Shown here: positions 26,360 to 34,577 of the stretch, piece by piece | How the letters are laid out: each line of letters opens with the position of its first letter | How positions within the stretch are numbered: the stretch's first letter is position 1 | Origin: an uncultured Alphaproteobacteria bacterium | Lineage (GTDB): Bacteria; Pseudomonadota; Alphaproteobacteria; Sphingomonadales; Sphingomonadaceae | Reading direction: 5' to 3' | Length of the DNA stretch: 64,000 bases | Assembly: GCA_903934325.1 (NCBI GenBank) | Contig: CAIZNH010000015.1 | Coordinates: 53,728 to 117,727, forward strand | Made by a program: the position numbers and the translations under genes | Notes under the pieces: generated by a model | Databases searched by the model: none | Seen by the model: only the letters and a program-made list of their open reading frames with translations | Told to the model about the DNA's origin: nothing

Positions 26360-26765
26360 ACTTGCACCCGTGATCCTGCTGGCCGGCACCTCGGTGATGC
26401 TGGCTGCGTGCGGCGGCTCCGGCGGTGTTTTCAACCGTGACCGGCCGGACGAGTTTGCTGTGCAGCGTCAGGCTCCGCTGGTGGTGCCGCCCGATTTCAC
26501 GCTCACCCCGCCCGCCCCGGGTGCCCCGCGCCCGACCGAAGGCACCGCCTCGGATCAGGCGCTTGAAGCCCTGTTCGGCGGCCCCGCGCAGCGCAGCCGG
26601 ATCGAAGCGAGCGTGATCGACCGCGCCGGCAGCGCCGCGCCGAGCATCCGCAGCACCGTGGGCGACACCGGCACCAACACGGTCGCCAAGGGCCGCGTGA
26701 CCCGCGACATCATCGCCGCGCCGGAAGGCGACGGCCAGTCGGCCACGACGGTTATACCTTCTTGA
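26352..26765 (+). CDS. DUF3035-type lipoprotein (BamF-like)
   Basis: This 137-aa protein has a lipoprotein signal with lipobox LAAC and Cys20. After it comes the block RPDEFAVQRQAPLVVPPDFTL, typical of the alphaproteobacterial DUF3035 family; the rest is low-complexity and Pro/Ala/Gly rich. Members have been linked to the outer-membrane protein assembly (BAM) complex as BamF; I recall this link and could not check it here. The start at 26352 begins the signal peptide. It ends the gpmA-to-lipoprotein run. Confidence 0.8.
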   Translation: MRKLAPVILLAGTSVMLAACGGSGGVFNRDRPDEFAVQRQAPLVVPPDFTLTPPAPGAPRPTEGTASDQALEALFGGPAQRSRIEASVIDRAGSAAPSIRSTVGDTGTNTVAKGRVTRDIIAAPEGDGQSATTVIPS

Positions 26766-26874
26766 TTTGACCCTCAAACGCCGGGCGGCGGACGTCCGTC
26801 CGGTTGTCCTCGCTTCGCTCGTTCAGCTTCGCTTCGGCTTTCCTCGCATAAGCTCGGGCGCGCGTTCGCGCTTG

Positions 26875-26891
26875 CGGTCGCTTCGCGACCG
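26875..26891. terminator. Hairpin in the convergent intergenic region
   Basis: CGGTCGC-TTC-GCGACCG is a perfect 7-bp stem with a 3-nt loop. The surrounding 26766-26918 gap contains repeated CTTCGC/TCGCTT words and no gene. It separates the convergent DUF3035 and CNNM genes. There is no T-run, so an intrinsic terminator is only possible. Confidence 0.4.
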
Positions 26892-26918
26892 GTTCCAGTG
26901 CCCTAACGAGAGCGGAAA

Positions 26919-28226
26919 CTACTCCCCGCCCTGTTCCTCGCGGCTGACGATCAGCTTGTCGATCCGGCGGCCGTCCATGTCGACCACCTCGAACCGCCAG
27001 CCCTGCGCGTGGAAATGCTCGCCCTCGGCAGGGAGCTTCTTGAGCACCGACAGGACATAGCCCGCCGCCGTGCCGAATTCGCGGTCCTCGCCGTAGTCGA
27101 GCCCCAGCCGGTCTGCCAGCGCATCGGCCGAGAGCGAGCCTGCCACCAGCAGCGAACCGTCCTCGCGCTCCACCACCTGCGGCAGATCGCCCTCTTCCTG
27201 ATCGCTGACGAAGGTGCCGACAATCGCGGTGAGCAGATCGACCGGGGTGACCAGCCCTTCGAAGTGGCCATATTCGTCATGCACCAGCGCCATCGCGACT
27301 TCGGAGGATTGCAGCACCCGCAGCGCGTCCATCGCGTCGAGCTGATCGGGCACCACTTCGACGCGGCGCATCATCGCGCGGATCGACACGGTCTCGCCCG
27401 CGACCATCGCGGCGAGCACCTCGCGCACCTTGACCACGCCGAGGATCGTATCGGGCGAGCCGTCCGCGACGGGCATCAGCGAATGGACGCTGTCCTCGAT
27501 GGTCTGGCGGATTTCGGCGGTGTCGGCATCGGCCTCGATCCAGTCGACCTCGGTGCGCGGGGTCATCATCTCGCGCACGGGGCGCTCGGCGAGGCGCACC
27601 ACGCCGGTGAGCAGCTGGCGCTGATCGGCCTCGATCACGCCCGAGCGCGTCGCCTCGGCGAAGATCATCTGCAATTCCTCGGCGGTGACCGAGTGCTCGC
27701 CCCGCTCGCGCAGGCCGAACAATGCGATGAGCGTCGCCGAGCTGTTGTCGAGCAACCACACCAGCGGCGCGGCGGCGCGGGCCATGAAGGCCATCGGCCG
27801 GGCCATCACCAGCGACACCGGCACAGCGGCGCGCAGGGCCAGCTGCTTGGGTACCAGCTCGCCGACGATCAGGCTGAAATAGGTCGTAAAGGCGATCACC
27901 ACCGCAAAGCCGGTTTCGTCGGCATATTTCGCCGGCAAGCCCAGCATCTCCAGCCGCTCTCCCACCGGCCCGCCAAGGCTCGCGCCCGAATAGGCACCGG
28001 CGATGATGCCGATCAGGGTGATGCCGATCTGCACGGTCGAGAGGAACTTGCCCGGGTCCGCCGCGAGTTCAATCGCCGTGCGCGCGCCAGCCGATCCGGC
28101 TTCGGCCCGCGCTTCCAGAGCGCTGGTCTTGGCAGAAACGATCGCAAGCTCGGACATGGCGAAGACGCCGTTGAGCACGATCAGCGCGATGATGATCGCA
28201 AGGTCGGTCCAGGGAAAAGGTGTCAC
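26919..28226 (-). CDS. CNNM/CBS-domain membrane protein (CorC/HlyC family)
   Basis: This 435-aa protein has an N-terminal DUF21/CNNM domain with three to four membrane segments (IIIALIVLNGVFAMSELAI; IGITLIGIIAGAYSG; and a helix near FAVVIAFTTYFSLIVGELV). Two CBS repeats follow (MTPRTEVDWIEADADTAEI; VDLLTAIVGTFVSDQEEG region) and a CorC_HlyC C-terminal domain (FGTAAGYVLSVLKKLPAEGE). Family members transport or sense Mg2+/Co2+, with adenine nucleotides bound at the CBS pair. Old 'hemolysin' names are misleading. It is a single gene, convergent with the gpmA operon. Confidence 0.92.
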   Translation of the reverse strand: MTPFPWTDLAIIIALIVLNGVFAMSELAIVSAKTSALEARAEAGSAGARTAIELAADPGKFLSTVQIGITLIGIIAGAYSGASLGGPVGERLEMLGLPAKYADETGFAVVIAFTTYFSLIVGELVPKQLALRAAVPVSLVMARPMAFMARAAAPLVWLLDNSSATLIALFGLRERGEHSVTAEELQMIFAEATRSGVIEADQRQLLTGVVRLAERPVREMMTPRTEVDWIEADADTAEIRQTIEDSVHSLMPVADGSPDTILGVVKVREVLAAMVAGETVSIRAMMRRVEVVPDQLDAMDALRVLQSSEVAMALVHDEYGHFEGLVTPVDLLTAIVGTFVSDQEEGDLPQVVEREDGSLLVAGSLSADALADRLGLDYGEDREFGTAAGYVLSVLKKLPAEGEHFHAQGWRFEVVDMDGRRIDKLIVSREEQGGE

Positions 28227-28405
28227 GTCCCATTCGCTAGCACAAAAGCGTGGCCCTGCCAGCCGCGCGTTTTCGTGCCGAGGGCAAACTGTTCAACTCA
28301 GAGTCATCAAGCAGGGTCCAATGCCATCTCCCAAGCGGACACGCTTTCTTGTCGCCACCCCCGGCGTATGGCATTGTCCGGACGAGATTGAGGGAGGCAA
28401 ACATC

Positions 28406-29101
28406 ATGGCTTTTTCACGTATTCTGCTCTCGGGCACAGCTGCACTGGCGCTGCTCGGAACAACCGCCTGCGTCACCGACCCCAACACCGGCGAGAAGAA
28501 GATTTCGCGCACCGCGATCGGTACGGGCCTCGGCGGCACGCTGGGCTACCTGCTCGGCGGCGCGATCGGAGGCGATACCGGGCGCATCATCGGCGCAGGG
28601 ATCGGCGGCTCGGCCGGTGCGATCCTCGGCAAGCAGTATGACGACCAGATCCGCGAGCTGAAGGAACAGACCGCCGGCAGCGGCGTCGATGTCGAGGAAG
28701 TCGGCGATCAGGACGCGATTCTCGTGCGCCTGCCCGACGGCGTGACCTTCTCGACCGGTTCGGCTGCGATCAACCCGGGCTTCTACGACACGCTCAACAG
28801 CGTGGCCGAGACCCTGATCAAGTATCCCAACAGCCTGATCGACGTTTACGGCTTCACCGATACCACCGGCTCGCCCGCCACCAACCAGCGCCTGTCCGAA
28901 CAGCGCGCCCAGGCCGTGGCTGACTACCTTGCCGCGCGCGGTGTGGCGCGGGCACGCATCGCCACGCAGGGCTTCGGCGAAAGCTATGATCACCTCCGGG
29001 TCAAGACCGCCGACGGCGTAAACGAACCGCTCAACCGCCGGGTCGAGATCAAGATCATTCCGGTGAGCCAGGACGATGTGAGCCAGGCGCGCGGGAGATA
29101 A
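28406..29101 (+). CDS. OmpA-family lipoprotein with glycine-zipper region
   Basis: This 231-aa protein has a hydrophobic signal ending in a probable lipobox (TTAC, Cys22), then a glycine-zipper stretch with repeated GxxxG (about residues 36-75: GTGLGGTLGYLLGGAIGG), and a C-terminal OmpA/MotB peptidoglycan-binding domain (VYGFTDTTGSPATNQRLSEQ; GFGESYDHLRV; NRRVEIKI). The overall form resembles YiaD. It likely anchors the outer membrane to peptidoglycan. ATG 28406 follows AGGGAGG (28391-28397) at good spacing; the longer upstream frame has no signal. It is transcribed divergently from the CNNM gene. Confidence 0.92.
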   Translation: MAFSRILLSGTAALALLGTTACVTDPNTGEKKISRTAIGTGLGGTLGYLLGGAIGGDTGRIIGAGIGGSAGAILGKQYDDQIRELKEQTAGSGVDVEEVGDQDAILVRLPDGVTFSTGSAAINPGFYDTLNSVAETLIKYPNSLIDVYGFTDTTGSPATNQRLSEQRAQAVADYLAARGVARARIATQGFGESYDHLRVKTADGVNEPLNRRVEIKIIPVSQDDVSQARGR

Positions 29102-29125
29102 GTTCCGTTCTGAACGGCAAGCGGC

Positions 29126-29166
29126 GGGCTGCGCGTTTTTGTGTTCCGCAGCCCATCCGGGCTGCG
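29126..29166. other. Three-arm mutually exclusive hairpin
   Basis: GGGCTGCG (29126-29133), CGCAGCCC (29147-29154) and GGGCTGCG (29159-29166) give two competing perfect 8-bp stems sharing the middle arm. The first loop contains a TTTTT run. The element lies 25 bp after the OmpA-type lipoprotein stop. It may be a terminator remnant or a decayed palindromic repeat. Confidence 0.45.
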
Positions 29167-29222
29167 AAATCCTCGCTCATGCTGGCTGCGCCAGCGTCGC
29201 TGCGGGCGCCCGTTCGGCCTTG

Positions 29223-29246
29223 CGGGCCACCCTCCGGGGTGGCCCG
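29223..29246. terminator. Terminator-like hairpin between convergent genes
   Basis: CGGGCCACCC-TCCG-GGGTGGCCCG is a perfect 10-bp GC stem with a 4-nt loop, followed on the plus strand by TTTCCGTTTC. It lies just 3' of the OmpA-type lipoprotein and of the convergent phosphatase gene, so it could serve both strands. Confidence 0.6.
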
Positions 29247-29254
29247 TTTCCGTT

Positions 29255-30031
29255 TCAGCGCAGCGCTCTGGCGCGCTCGGCCAGCCGTTCGACGGCAGCG
29301 GCGTGAATCGCGGGAGAGCACACCAGCACCCCGAAGTCGCGCGGATCGTGCTTGTTGTAGGCCAGCGGCTCGCCAAAGGCATCGGTGACTTCCGCCCCGG
29401 CCTCGCGCGCGATCAGCGTGGCCGCCGCGATGTCCCACTCGTATCCCCAGCGCAAGGTCGCCACCAGATCGGCGCGGTCATCGGCCACCATCGCGATCCT
29501 GAGCGCAATCGAATTGGGCTGCTCGACCGCGACCAGATCGAGATCTTCGCGGGGCAAGGTGTGGGTCGGCACGCGCGCGCCGGCAAACTCGGCGCGGGTG
29601 CTGGCGCGGATCGGCTGGCCGTTGAGGCTGGCGCCCTGGCCCGCCACTGCCAGCCATTCCTCGCCGCGTGCGGGCGCCGCCAGCATCCCGATCAGCGGCT
29701 TGTTGGCGCTCACCAGTGCGACCGAAACCGCCCATCCGCTGCGCCCGCCCACGAAGTCGCGGGTGCCGTCGATCGGATCGACCAGCCAGATCAGATCGCT
29801 GGTGGTGCGCCCCTTGTCGTCGGCGGTTTCCTCCGACAGCCAGCCCGCCGAGGGCAGCAGCGCGCCCAGTTCGCGCTTGAGGAAGCGGTCGACCTCGAGA
29901 TCGGCCTCGCTTACCGGATTGCCGGGGGTCTTGTCCCAGCTCGTCAGCGCATGGCCCGCCCCCGGCCAGCGCGAGTGCGCGATGCGGCCCGCCTCGCGGA
30001 CGATTGCTTCAAGACGCGACCTGTCAATCAT
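29255..30031 (-). CDS. Inositol-monophosphatase-family phosphatase (CysQ-like)
   Basis: This 258-aa Mg2+/Li+-sensitive phosphatase-superfamily protein has the metal-binding blocks SEADLEVD, LSEET, WLVDPIDGTRDFVGG (the DPIDGT hallmark) and the C-terminal WGYEWDIAAATLIAREAGA. The form is close to 3'(2'),5'-bisphosphate nucleotidase CysQ, which removes PAP from sulfate assimilation. Inositol- or histidinol-phosphatase activity cannot be excluded. ATG 30031 (MIDRSRLEAIV) begins the domain; the frame remains open upstream through sucC antisense, which is coincidental. It is divergent from sucC with 114 bp between. Confidence 0.88.
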   Translation of the reverse strand: MIDRSRLEAIVREAGRIAHSRWPGAGHALTSWDKTPGNPVSEADLEVDRFLKRELGALLPSAGWLSEETADDKGRTTSDLIWLVDPIDGTRDFVGGRSGWAVSVALVSANKPLIGMLAAPARGEEWLAVAGQGASLNGQPIRASTRAEFAGARVPTHTLPREDLDLVAVEQPNSIALRIAMVADDRADLVATLRWGYEWDIAAATLIAREAGAEVTDAFGEPLAYNKHDPRDFGVLVCSPAIHAAAVERLAERARALR

Positions 30032-30145
30032 GTGAGGAGCCGTGTTGGCCTTGCACAGACCACTTTTCAAGAGGGACGATCCGTGCTTAGGCCGCCTGCG
30101 AGACGACCTCTCCCCAGGGATACGTATTAAAGGGATCGATACGCC

Positions 30146-31345
30146 ATGAATGTCCATGAATATCAGGCCAAGGAACTTCTCGCGAAGCACGGGATCGCGG
30201 TTCCCGCGGGCCATGCCGCGCTGAGCGTCGAAGAAGCGGTGGAAGCCGCCAAGAAGCTCCCCGGGCCGCTCTATGTGGTGAAGGCCCAGATCCACGCCGG
30301 TGGCCGCGGCAAGGGCAAGTTCAAGGAACTCGGCCCCGACGCCAAGGGCGGCGTGCGCCTCGCCAAGAGCCTTGAGGAAGTGGAAGCCCACGCCAAGGAA
30401 ATGCTCGGCAACACGCTGGTCACCATCCAGACGGGGGATGCGGGCAAGCAGGTGAACCGCCTCTACATCACCGACGGCGTCGACATCGCCAAGGAATACT
30501 ACCTCTCGCTGCTGGTTGACCGCGCGACGGGCCGCGTGGCCTTCGTCGTCTCGACCGAGGGCGGGATGGACATCGAGACCGTGGCGCACGACACGCCCGA
30601 GCTGATCACCACCTTCAGCGTCGATCCGGCGCAGGGCTTCCAGCCGCACCACGGCCGCGCCGTGGCCTTCGCGCTGAAGCTGACGGGCGATCTCAACAAG
30701 CAGGCGCAAAAGCTCGCCAAGCAGCTTTATGACGCCTTCCTCGCCACCGATTGCGAGATGCTCGAAATCAACCCGCTGGTGGAAAGCGAAGACGGCAAGC
30801 TGCTGGTGCTCGACGCCAAGATGAGCTTCGACGGCAACGCGCTCTATCGCCACCCCGACATCGAAGCCCTGCGCGACGAGACCGAGGAAGACCCGGCCGA
30901 AGTCGAGGCATCCGAATATGACCTCGCCTACATCAAGCTCGACGGCAACATCGGCTGCATGGTCAACGGCGCAGGCCTCGCCATGGCGACGATGGACATC
31001 ATCAAGCTCAACGGCGCCTTCCCGGCGAACTTCCTCGACGTGGGCGGCGGCGCCACCACCGAGAAGGTGACCGCGGCCTTCAAGATCATCCTCAAGGACC
31101 CGGCGGTCGAGGGCATCCTCGTCAACATCTTCGGCGGGATCATGAAGTGCGACGTGATCGCCAACGGCATCGTCCAGGCGGCCAAGGACGTGAACCTTCA
31201 GGTTCCGCTGGTCGTGCGTCTTGAAGGCACCAACGTGGCCGAAGGCAAGGCAATCCTCGCCAATTCGGGCCTCGCGATCGTGCCCGCGGACAACCTCGGC
31301 GATGCGGCCAAGAAGATCGTCGCGGAAGTGAAGAAGGCCGCGTGA
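30146..31345 (+). CDS. sucC: Succinyl-CoA synthetase (ADP-forming), beta subunit
   Basis: This 399-aa ATP-grasp subunit starts [17 protein letters not shown] and has [16 protein letters not shown] for nucleotide binding, [11 protein letters not shown] for Mg2+, and a C-terminal CoA-ligase region with [14 protein letters not shown] and [10 protein letters not shown]. It makes succinyl-CoA or ATP in the TCA cycle with SucD. No sucD follows: the next gene is an unrelated secreted protein overlapping by 4 bp (GTGA). AGGGA precedes the ATG. Confidence 0.97.
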   Translation: MNVHEYQAKELLAKHGIAVPAGHAALSVEEAVEAAKKLPGPLYVVKAQIHAGGRGKGKFKELGPDAKGGVRLAKSLEEVEAHAKEMLGNTLVTIQTGDAGKQVNRLYITDGVDIAKEYYLSLLVDRATGRVAFVVSTEGGMDIETVAHDTPELITTFSVDPAQGFQPHHGRAVAFALKLTGDLNKQAQKLAKQLYDAFLATDCEMLEINPLVESEDGKLLVLDAKMSFDGNALYRHPDIEALRDETEEDPAEVEASEYDLAYIKLDGNIGCMVNGAGLAMATMDIIKLNGAFPANFLDVGGGATTEKVTAAFKIILKDPAVEGILVNIFGGIMKCDVIANGIVQAAKDVNLQVPLVVRLEGTNVAEGKAILANSGLAIVPADNLGDAAKKIVAEVKKAA

Positions 31346-32043
31346 TCCGGCGGGTCGCCGCATTGGCGGCGCTGGCGGCGGGCATCGGTCTATCCGTGCC
31401 CGCAGCCGCGCAAGCCCCTGCGGCGACCCCCGCTTTCGCAGGGATGGCCTGCGAACTGCACGTCTGGGCGCTCGGCCGGCCCAATTTCGTGCCCAAGTCG
31501 AACATGATGGTGCGCTACACGCCGCCCACGCCCGAGCAGCTGGCCGACCCCACTTCGACGGTGAATATCTTCACCCCCGTGAAGCGCGTCGAAGCGCTGG
31601 GCGATGAGCCGCTCAAGGCACTGTTCCCGGGCGCCGCCAGCGTCACGATCACCCGCCATTCGGAGGTGATCGACATGGACAAAACCCCGATCAAGTCGAT
31701 CACCACCCGCCTCACGCCCGGTACCGGCGCGTGCTACGGCGATCTGGTGCTGGCCAACATGTATGCGATCTTCCCCAATCCCAACGCGCCTTACGAGCAA
31801 TATGGCATCGGCGGCGGGCTGATCGCCTCGGCGATTGCCGGCGGAGACCGGCTGGTGATGGACTTCTGGCTCCAGCAATGGCCCGCCATCAAGGGCAAGC
31901 CGCAAGTCTTCCGCCGCAAGAACGACACGCCCCTGCCGCACGTCCGCCCCGCTTCGGCAGAGATGGCTGCGGCGGTGAAGGATTCGGCTGACGCGAACCT
32001 TGCGATCTTTGCCGAAACGGTCGCCGCGAAGCGCGCCAAATAG
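31342..32043 (+). CDS. Secreted hypothetical protein coupled to sucC
   Basis: This 233-aa protein has a clear signal peptide ([20 protein letters not shown] then AAAQA cleavage site) and a mature domain with three Cys and no motif I recognise. The mature part includes [38 protein letters not shown] and a late [17 protein letters not shown]. It starts at GTG 31342, overlapping the sucC stop by 4 bases, so it is probably translated from the sucC mRNA. It is likely periplasmic. Function unknown. Confidence 0.75.
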   Translation: MIRRVAALAALAAGIGLSVPAAAQAPAATPAFAGMACELHVWALGRPNFVPKSNMMVRYTPPTPEQLADPTSTVNIFTPVKRVEALGDEPLKALFPGAASVTITRHSEVIDMDKTPIKSITTRLTPGTGACYGDLVLANMYAIFPNPNAPYEQYGIGGGLIASAIAGGDRLVMDFWLQQWPAIKGKPQVFRRKNDTPLPHVRPASAEMAAAVKDSADANLAIFAETVAAKRAK

Positions 32044-32055
32044 GCGCGCCGCCGG

Positions 32056-32577
32056 TCATTTGGCGGGGGCAGAGACCCGGCGGAACCGGAACACCAGTTC
32101 CTGCGGCTCGGGCTTGGGGCTCTTCATCCGCACCGCCACCACCATGCCGCCATCCTCGGCGCAGCGATAGGTCAGCGCGTTGAAATAGAGCGCGCAAGGC
32201 TCGGCATGGACGAGGCGGAAGGTGACCATCCCGTCCTTGTCCTCCCACCCGGTGAGATCGGGGTTGAAGTGCTTGAGCTTCACCACGAGGCTGCCGTCCT
32301 GCTCCATCAGATACATGTGCTCGGTGAACATGATGCCGCCCGCGGCGGTTTCCTGCACGAAGCTGCCGACCATCGTGTCGCCCGAGGCGGCAAGCCAGCT
32401 TTCGTGCGCCTCGGCACCATTGATGCCGCTCCCGCTCCACGCGCCGACCAGCCATTCGGCCTGCGCAATCGTGGCGGCAGGCGGAGGCTTGCCCTCCTCG
32501 GCAAGGCGGGTTTCCTGCGCCGCCAGCGGCCCCGCCGCGACCAGCGCCAGCGCCGCTATCCAAACCTTTGCCATCAT
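32056..32577 (-). CDS. Secreted DUF6265-like protein
   Basis: This 173-aa protein begins with a signal peptide (MMAKVWIAALALVAAGPLAAQ). The mature domain is lipocalin-like, with AQAEWLVGAWSGSG, ESWLAASGDTMVGSF, EHMYLMEQDGSLVVKLKHFN and GMVTFRLVHAEPCALYFNAL. This matches a family of small beta-barrel secreted proteins (DUF6265) of unknown role. GGGAGGGA lies upstream of the ATG pair at 32577/32574; a longer frame to 32673 lacks support. It is convergent with the preceding secreted protein gene, with a 12-bp gap. Confidence 0.75.
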   Translation of the reverse strand: MMAKVWIAALALVAAGPLAAQETRLAEEGKPPPAATIAQAEWLVGAWSGSGINGAEAHESWLAASGDTMVGSFVQETAAGGIMFTEHMYLMEQDGSLVVKLKHFNPDLTGWEDKDGMVTFRLVHAEPCALYFNALTYRCAEDGGMVVAVRMKSPKPEPQELVFRFRRVSAPAK

Positions 32578-32706
32578 CGCCGCATCCCTCCCCGACATAC
32601 GCCGTATCTTCGCCGGACCCCGCGCCCCGGCACTCACGAATTGAAGGCTTGACCTGCGAGTGGTGCAAAGCAAGGGAAAACGACAAACCCACCGCGCGTC
32701 GGCTGC

Positions 32707-32735
32707 TTGACGTTTACGTAAACGCTAGCTAGGCG
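32707..32735 (+). promoter_or_regulatory. Promoter with 14-bp palindromic operator upstream of etfBA
   Basis: CGTTTACGTAAACG at 32711-32724 is a perfect 14-bp palindrome. It overlaps TTGACG (32707-32712), a good alphaproteobacterial -35, with a weak -10 (TAGGCG) 17 bp on. The word resembles operators described for LiuR, a MerR-family regulator of branched-chain amino acid/acyl-CoA catabolism whose regulons include etf genes. The regulator identity is inference. Confidence 0.55.
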
Positions 32736-32791
32736 GGCGACCAAGGCGTCGTCAGGCGTCACGTGATTCTTTGAGAGGAAGGACAAGCCCC

Positions 32792-33538
32792 ATGAAGATC
32801 CTCGTCCCCGTGAAGCGGGTGATCGATTACAACGTCAAGCCGCGGGTCAAGGCCGATGGCACGGGCGTTGACCTTGCCAACGTCAAGATGAGCATGAACC
32901 CGTTCGACGAGATCGCGGTCGAGGAAGCCATCCGCCTCAAGGAAAAGGGCGCGGCTACCGAGATCGTCGCTGTCTCCGTCGGCCCGGCCAAGGCGCAGGA
33001 AACCCTGCGCACCGCGCTCGCCATGGGTGCTGACCGTGCGATCCTGATCGAGACCGAGGAAGAGGTCGAGCCGCTGGCGGTTGCCAAGATTTTGAAGGCC
33101 ATTGCCGACGAAGAGCAGCCGGGCCTCGTGATCCTCGGCAAGCAGTCGATCTCGGACGATTCGAACCAGACCGGCCAGATGCTCGCCGCTCTGATGGGCC
33201 GTCCGCAGGGCACCTTCGCCAACACCGTCGCCGTCGAAGGCGACAGCGTGGTGGTGAAGCGCGAAGTCGATGGCGGTCTTCAGACCGTGAAGCTCGCGCT
33301 CCCCGCGATCGTCACCACCGACCTGCGCCTCAACGAGCCGCGCTATGCCTCGCTGCCGAACATCATGAAGGCCAAGCAGAAGCCGCTCGCGACCAAGACC
33401 GCTGCCGATTACGGCGTCGATCTGACCCCGCGTCTCAAGACCCTCAAGGTCGCCGAGCCGCCGGTGCGTCAGGCGGGCGAAAAGGTCGCCGACGTGGCCG
33501 CGCTGGTCGAGAAGGTCAAGGCGCTGGGCATCGCGTAA
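32792..33538 (+). CDS. etfB: Electron transfer flavoprotein, beta subunit
   Basis: This 248-aa AMP-binding subunit of ETF begins [20 protein letters not shown] and has the ETF-beta signature region ([23 protein letters not shown], here [20 protein letters not shown]). With EtfA it collects electrons from acyl-CoA dehydrogenases and passes them to ETF-ubiquinone oxidoreductase. GAGAGGAAGG precedes ATG 32792; an ATG seven codons upstream lies before the ribosome-binding site and is rejected. etfA follows after 36 bp. Confidence 0.97.
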   Translation: MKILVPVKRVIDYNVKPRVKADGTGVDLANVKMSMNPFDEIAVEEAIRLKEKGAATEIVAVSVGPAKAQETLRTALAMGADRAILIETEEEVEPLAVAKILKAIADEEQPGLVILGKQSISDDSNQTGQMLAALMGRPQGTFANTVAVEGDSVVVKREVDGGLQTVKLALPAIVTTDLRLNEPRYASLPNIMKAKQKPLATKTAADYGVDLTPRLKTLKVAEPPVRQAGEKVADVAALVEKVKALGIA

Positions 33539-33574
33539 GCGCGCCCCGCCGTTCCCAATTAGAAGGATTGTCAG

Positions 33575-34504
33575 ATGAACACGCTCGTTCTCGTCGAACA
33601 TGACAACACCAAGGTGAATGACGCGACCCTCGCGGTCGTCACCGCTGCCGCCAAGCTTGGCGACGTCCACCTACTGGTTGCCGGCCATGGCTGCGGCGCG
33701 GTTGCCGATGCGGCGGCCAAGATCGCCGGCGTGGCCAAAGTACTGGTGGCCGATGATGCCGCCTACGCCAACGGCCTCGCGGAAAACGTCGCTCCGCTGG
33801 CTGCCGGCCTGATGGCGGGCTACGATGCCTTCCTCGCCGCTGCCACCACGCAGGGCAAGAACGTCGCCCCGCGCGTTGCCGCACACCTCGATGTGATGCA
33901 GGTCAGCGAGATCCTGTCGGTCGAAGGCCCCAAGACCTTCACCCGCCCGATCTACGCCGGCAATGCCATCGCCACGGTCGAATCGACCGATGCCAAGCTG
34001 GTGATCACCGTGCGCGGCACCGCCTTCGAAAAGGCCGCGACCGAAGGCGGCGCGGCCGCTGTAGAAGCCGTGAGCGGTTCGGGCGATGCCGGCACGTCGA
34101 GCTTCGTCAGCTCGGAAATCGCCAAGAGCGAGCGTCCGGAACTGACCAGCGCGAAGATCATCGTCTCGGGCGGCCGCGCGCTCAAGGACGCGGAAACCTT
34201 CGAAGCGACCATCACCCCGCTCGCCGACAAGCTCGGCGCCGCGATCGGTGCGAGCCGTGCGGCGGTGGATGCGGGCTATGTCCCCAACGACTACCAGGTC
34301 GGCCAGACCGGCAAGATCGTCGCGCCGGAAGTCTATATCGCGGTCGGCATCTCGGGCGCGATCCAGCACCTTGCGGGGATGAAGGACTCGAAGGTCATCA
34401 TCGCCATCAACAAGGACGAAGACGCCCCGATCTTCCAGGTCGCGGATATCGGCCTTGTCGCAGATCTCTACGCCGCCGTGCCGGAGCTGACCGGCGCGCT
34501 GTAA
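33575..34504 (+). CDS. etfA: Electron transfer flavoprotein, alpha subunit
   Basis: This 309-aa FAD-binding subunit has an N-terminal domain ([15 protein letters not shown]) and the C-terminal FAD domain with [10 protein letters not shown], then [32 protein letters not shown] and [16 protein letters not shown], the classic ETF-alpha signature. It is co-transcribed with etfB and closed by a strong terminator. Two acyl-CoA dehydrogenases in the first catabolic cluster are likely clients. Confidence 0.97.
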   Translation: MNTLVLVEHDNTKVNDATLAVVTAAAKLGDVHLLVAGHGCGAVADAAAKIAGVAKVLVADDAAYANGLAENVAPLAAGLMAGYDAFLAAATTQGKNVAPRVAAHLDVMQVSEILSVEGPKTFTRPIYAGNAIATVESTDAKLVITVRGTAFEKAATEGGAAAVEAVSGSGDAGTSSFVSSEIAKSERPELTSAKIIVSGGRALKDAETFEATITPLADKLGAAIGASRAAVDAGYVPNDYQVGQTGKIVAPEVYIAVGISGAIQHLAGMKDSKVIIAINKDEDAPIFQVADIGLVADLYAAVPELTGAL

Positions 34505-34541
34505 GCCGCCTGCTGCTCTAAAGACTTGAGATTGCAAAGAA

Positions 34542-34577
34542 CCTCCGGCAAGCTGCGTGCTTGTCGGGGGTTTTCTT
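34542..34577 (+). terminator. Rho-independent terminator of etfBA
   Basis: CCTCCGGCAAGC (34542-34553) and GCTTGTCGGGGG (34559-34570) form a 12-bp stem with two G-U pairs and a 5-nt loop, followed by TTTTCTT. The T-run ends at the base immediately before the ATG of the next gene (34578). Confidence 0.85.

Noticed and set aside
29255..31363. 702-aa minus-strand frame joining the phosphatase gene with the antisense of sucC
   Set aside because: Only the part from 30031 down matches the phosphatase family. The upstream part mirrors sucC, which has full family signatures on the plus strand.
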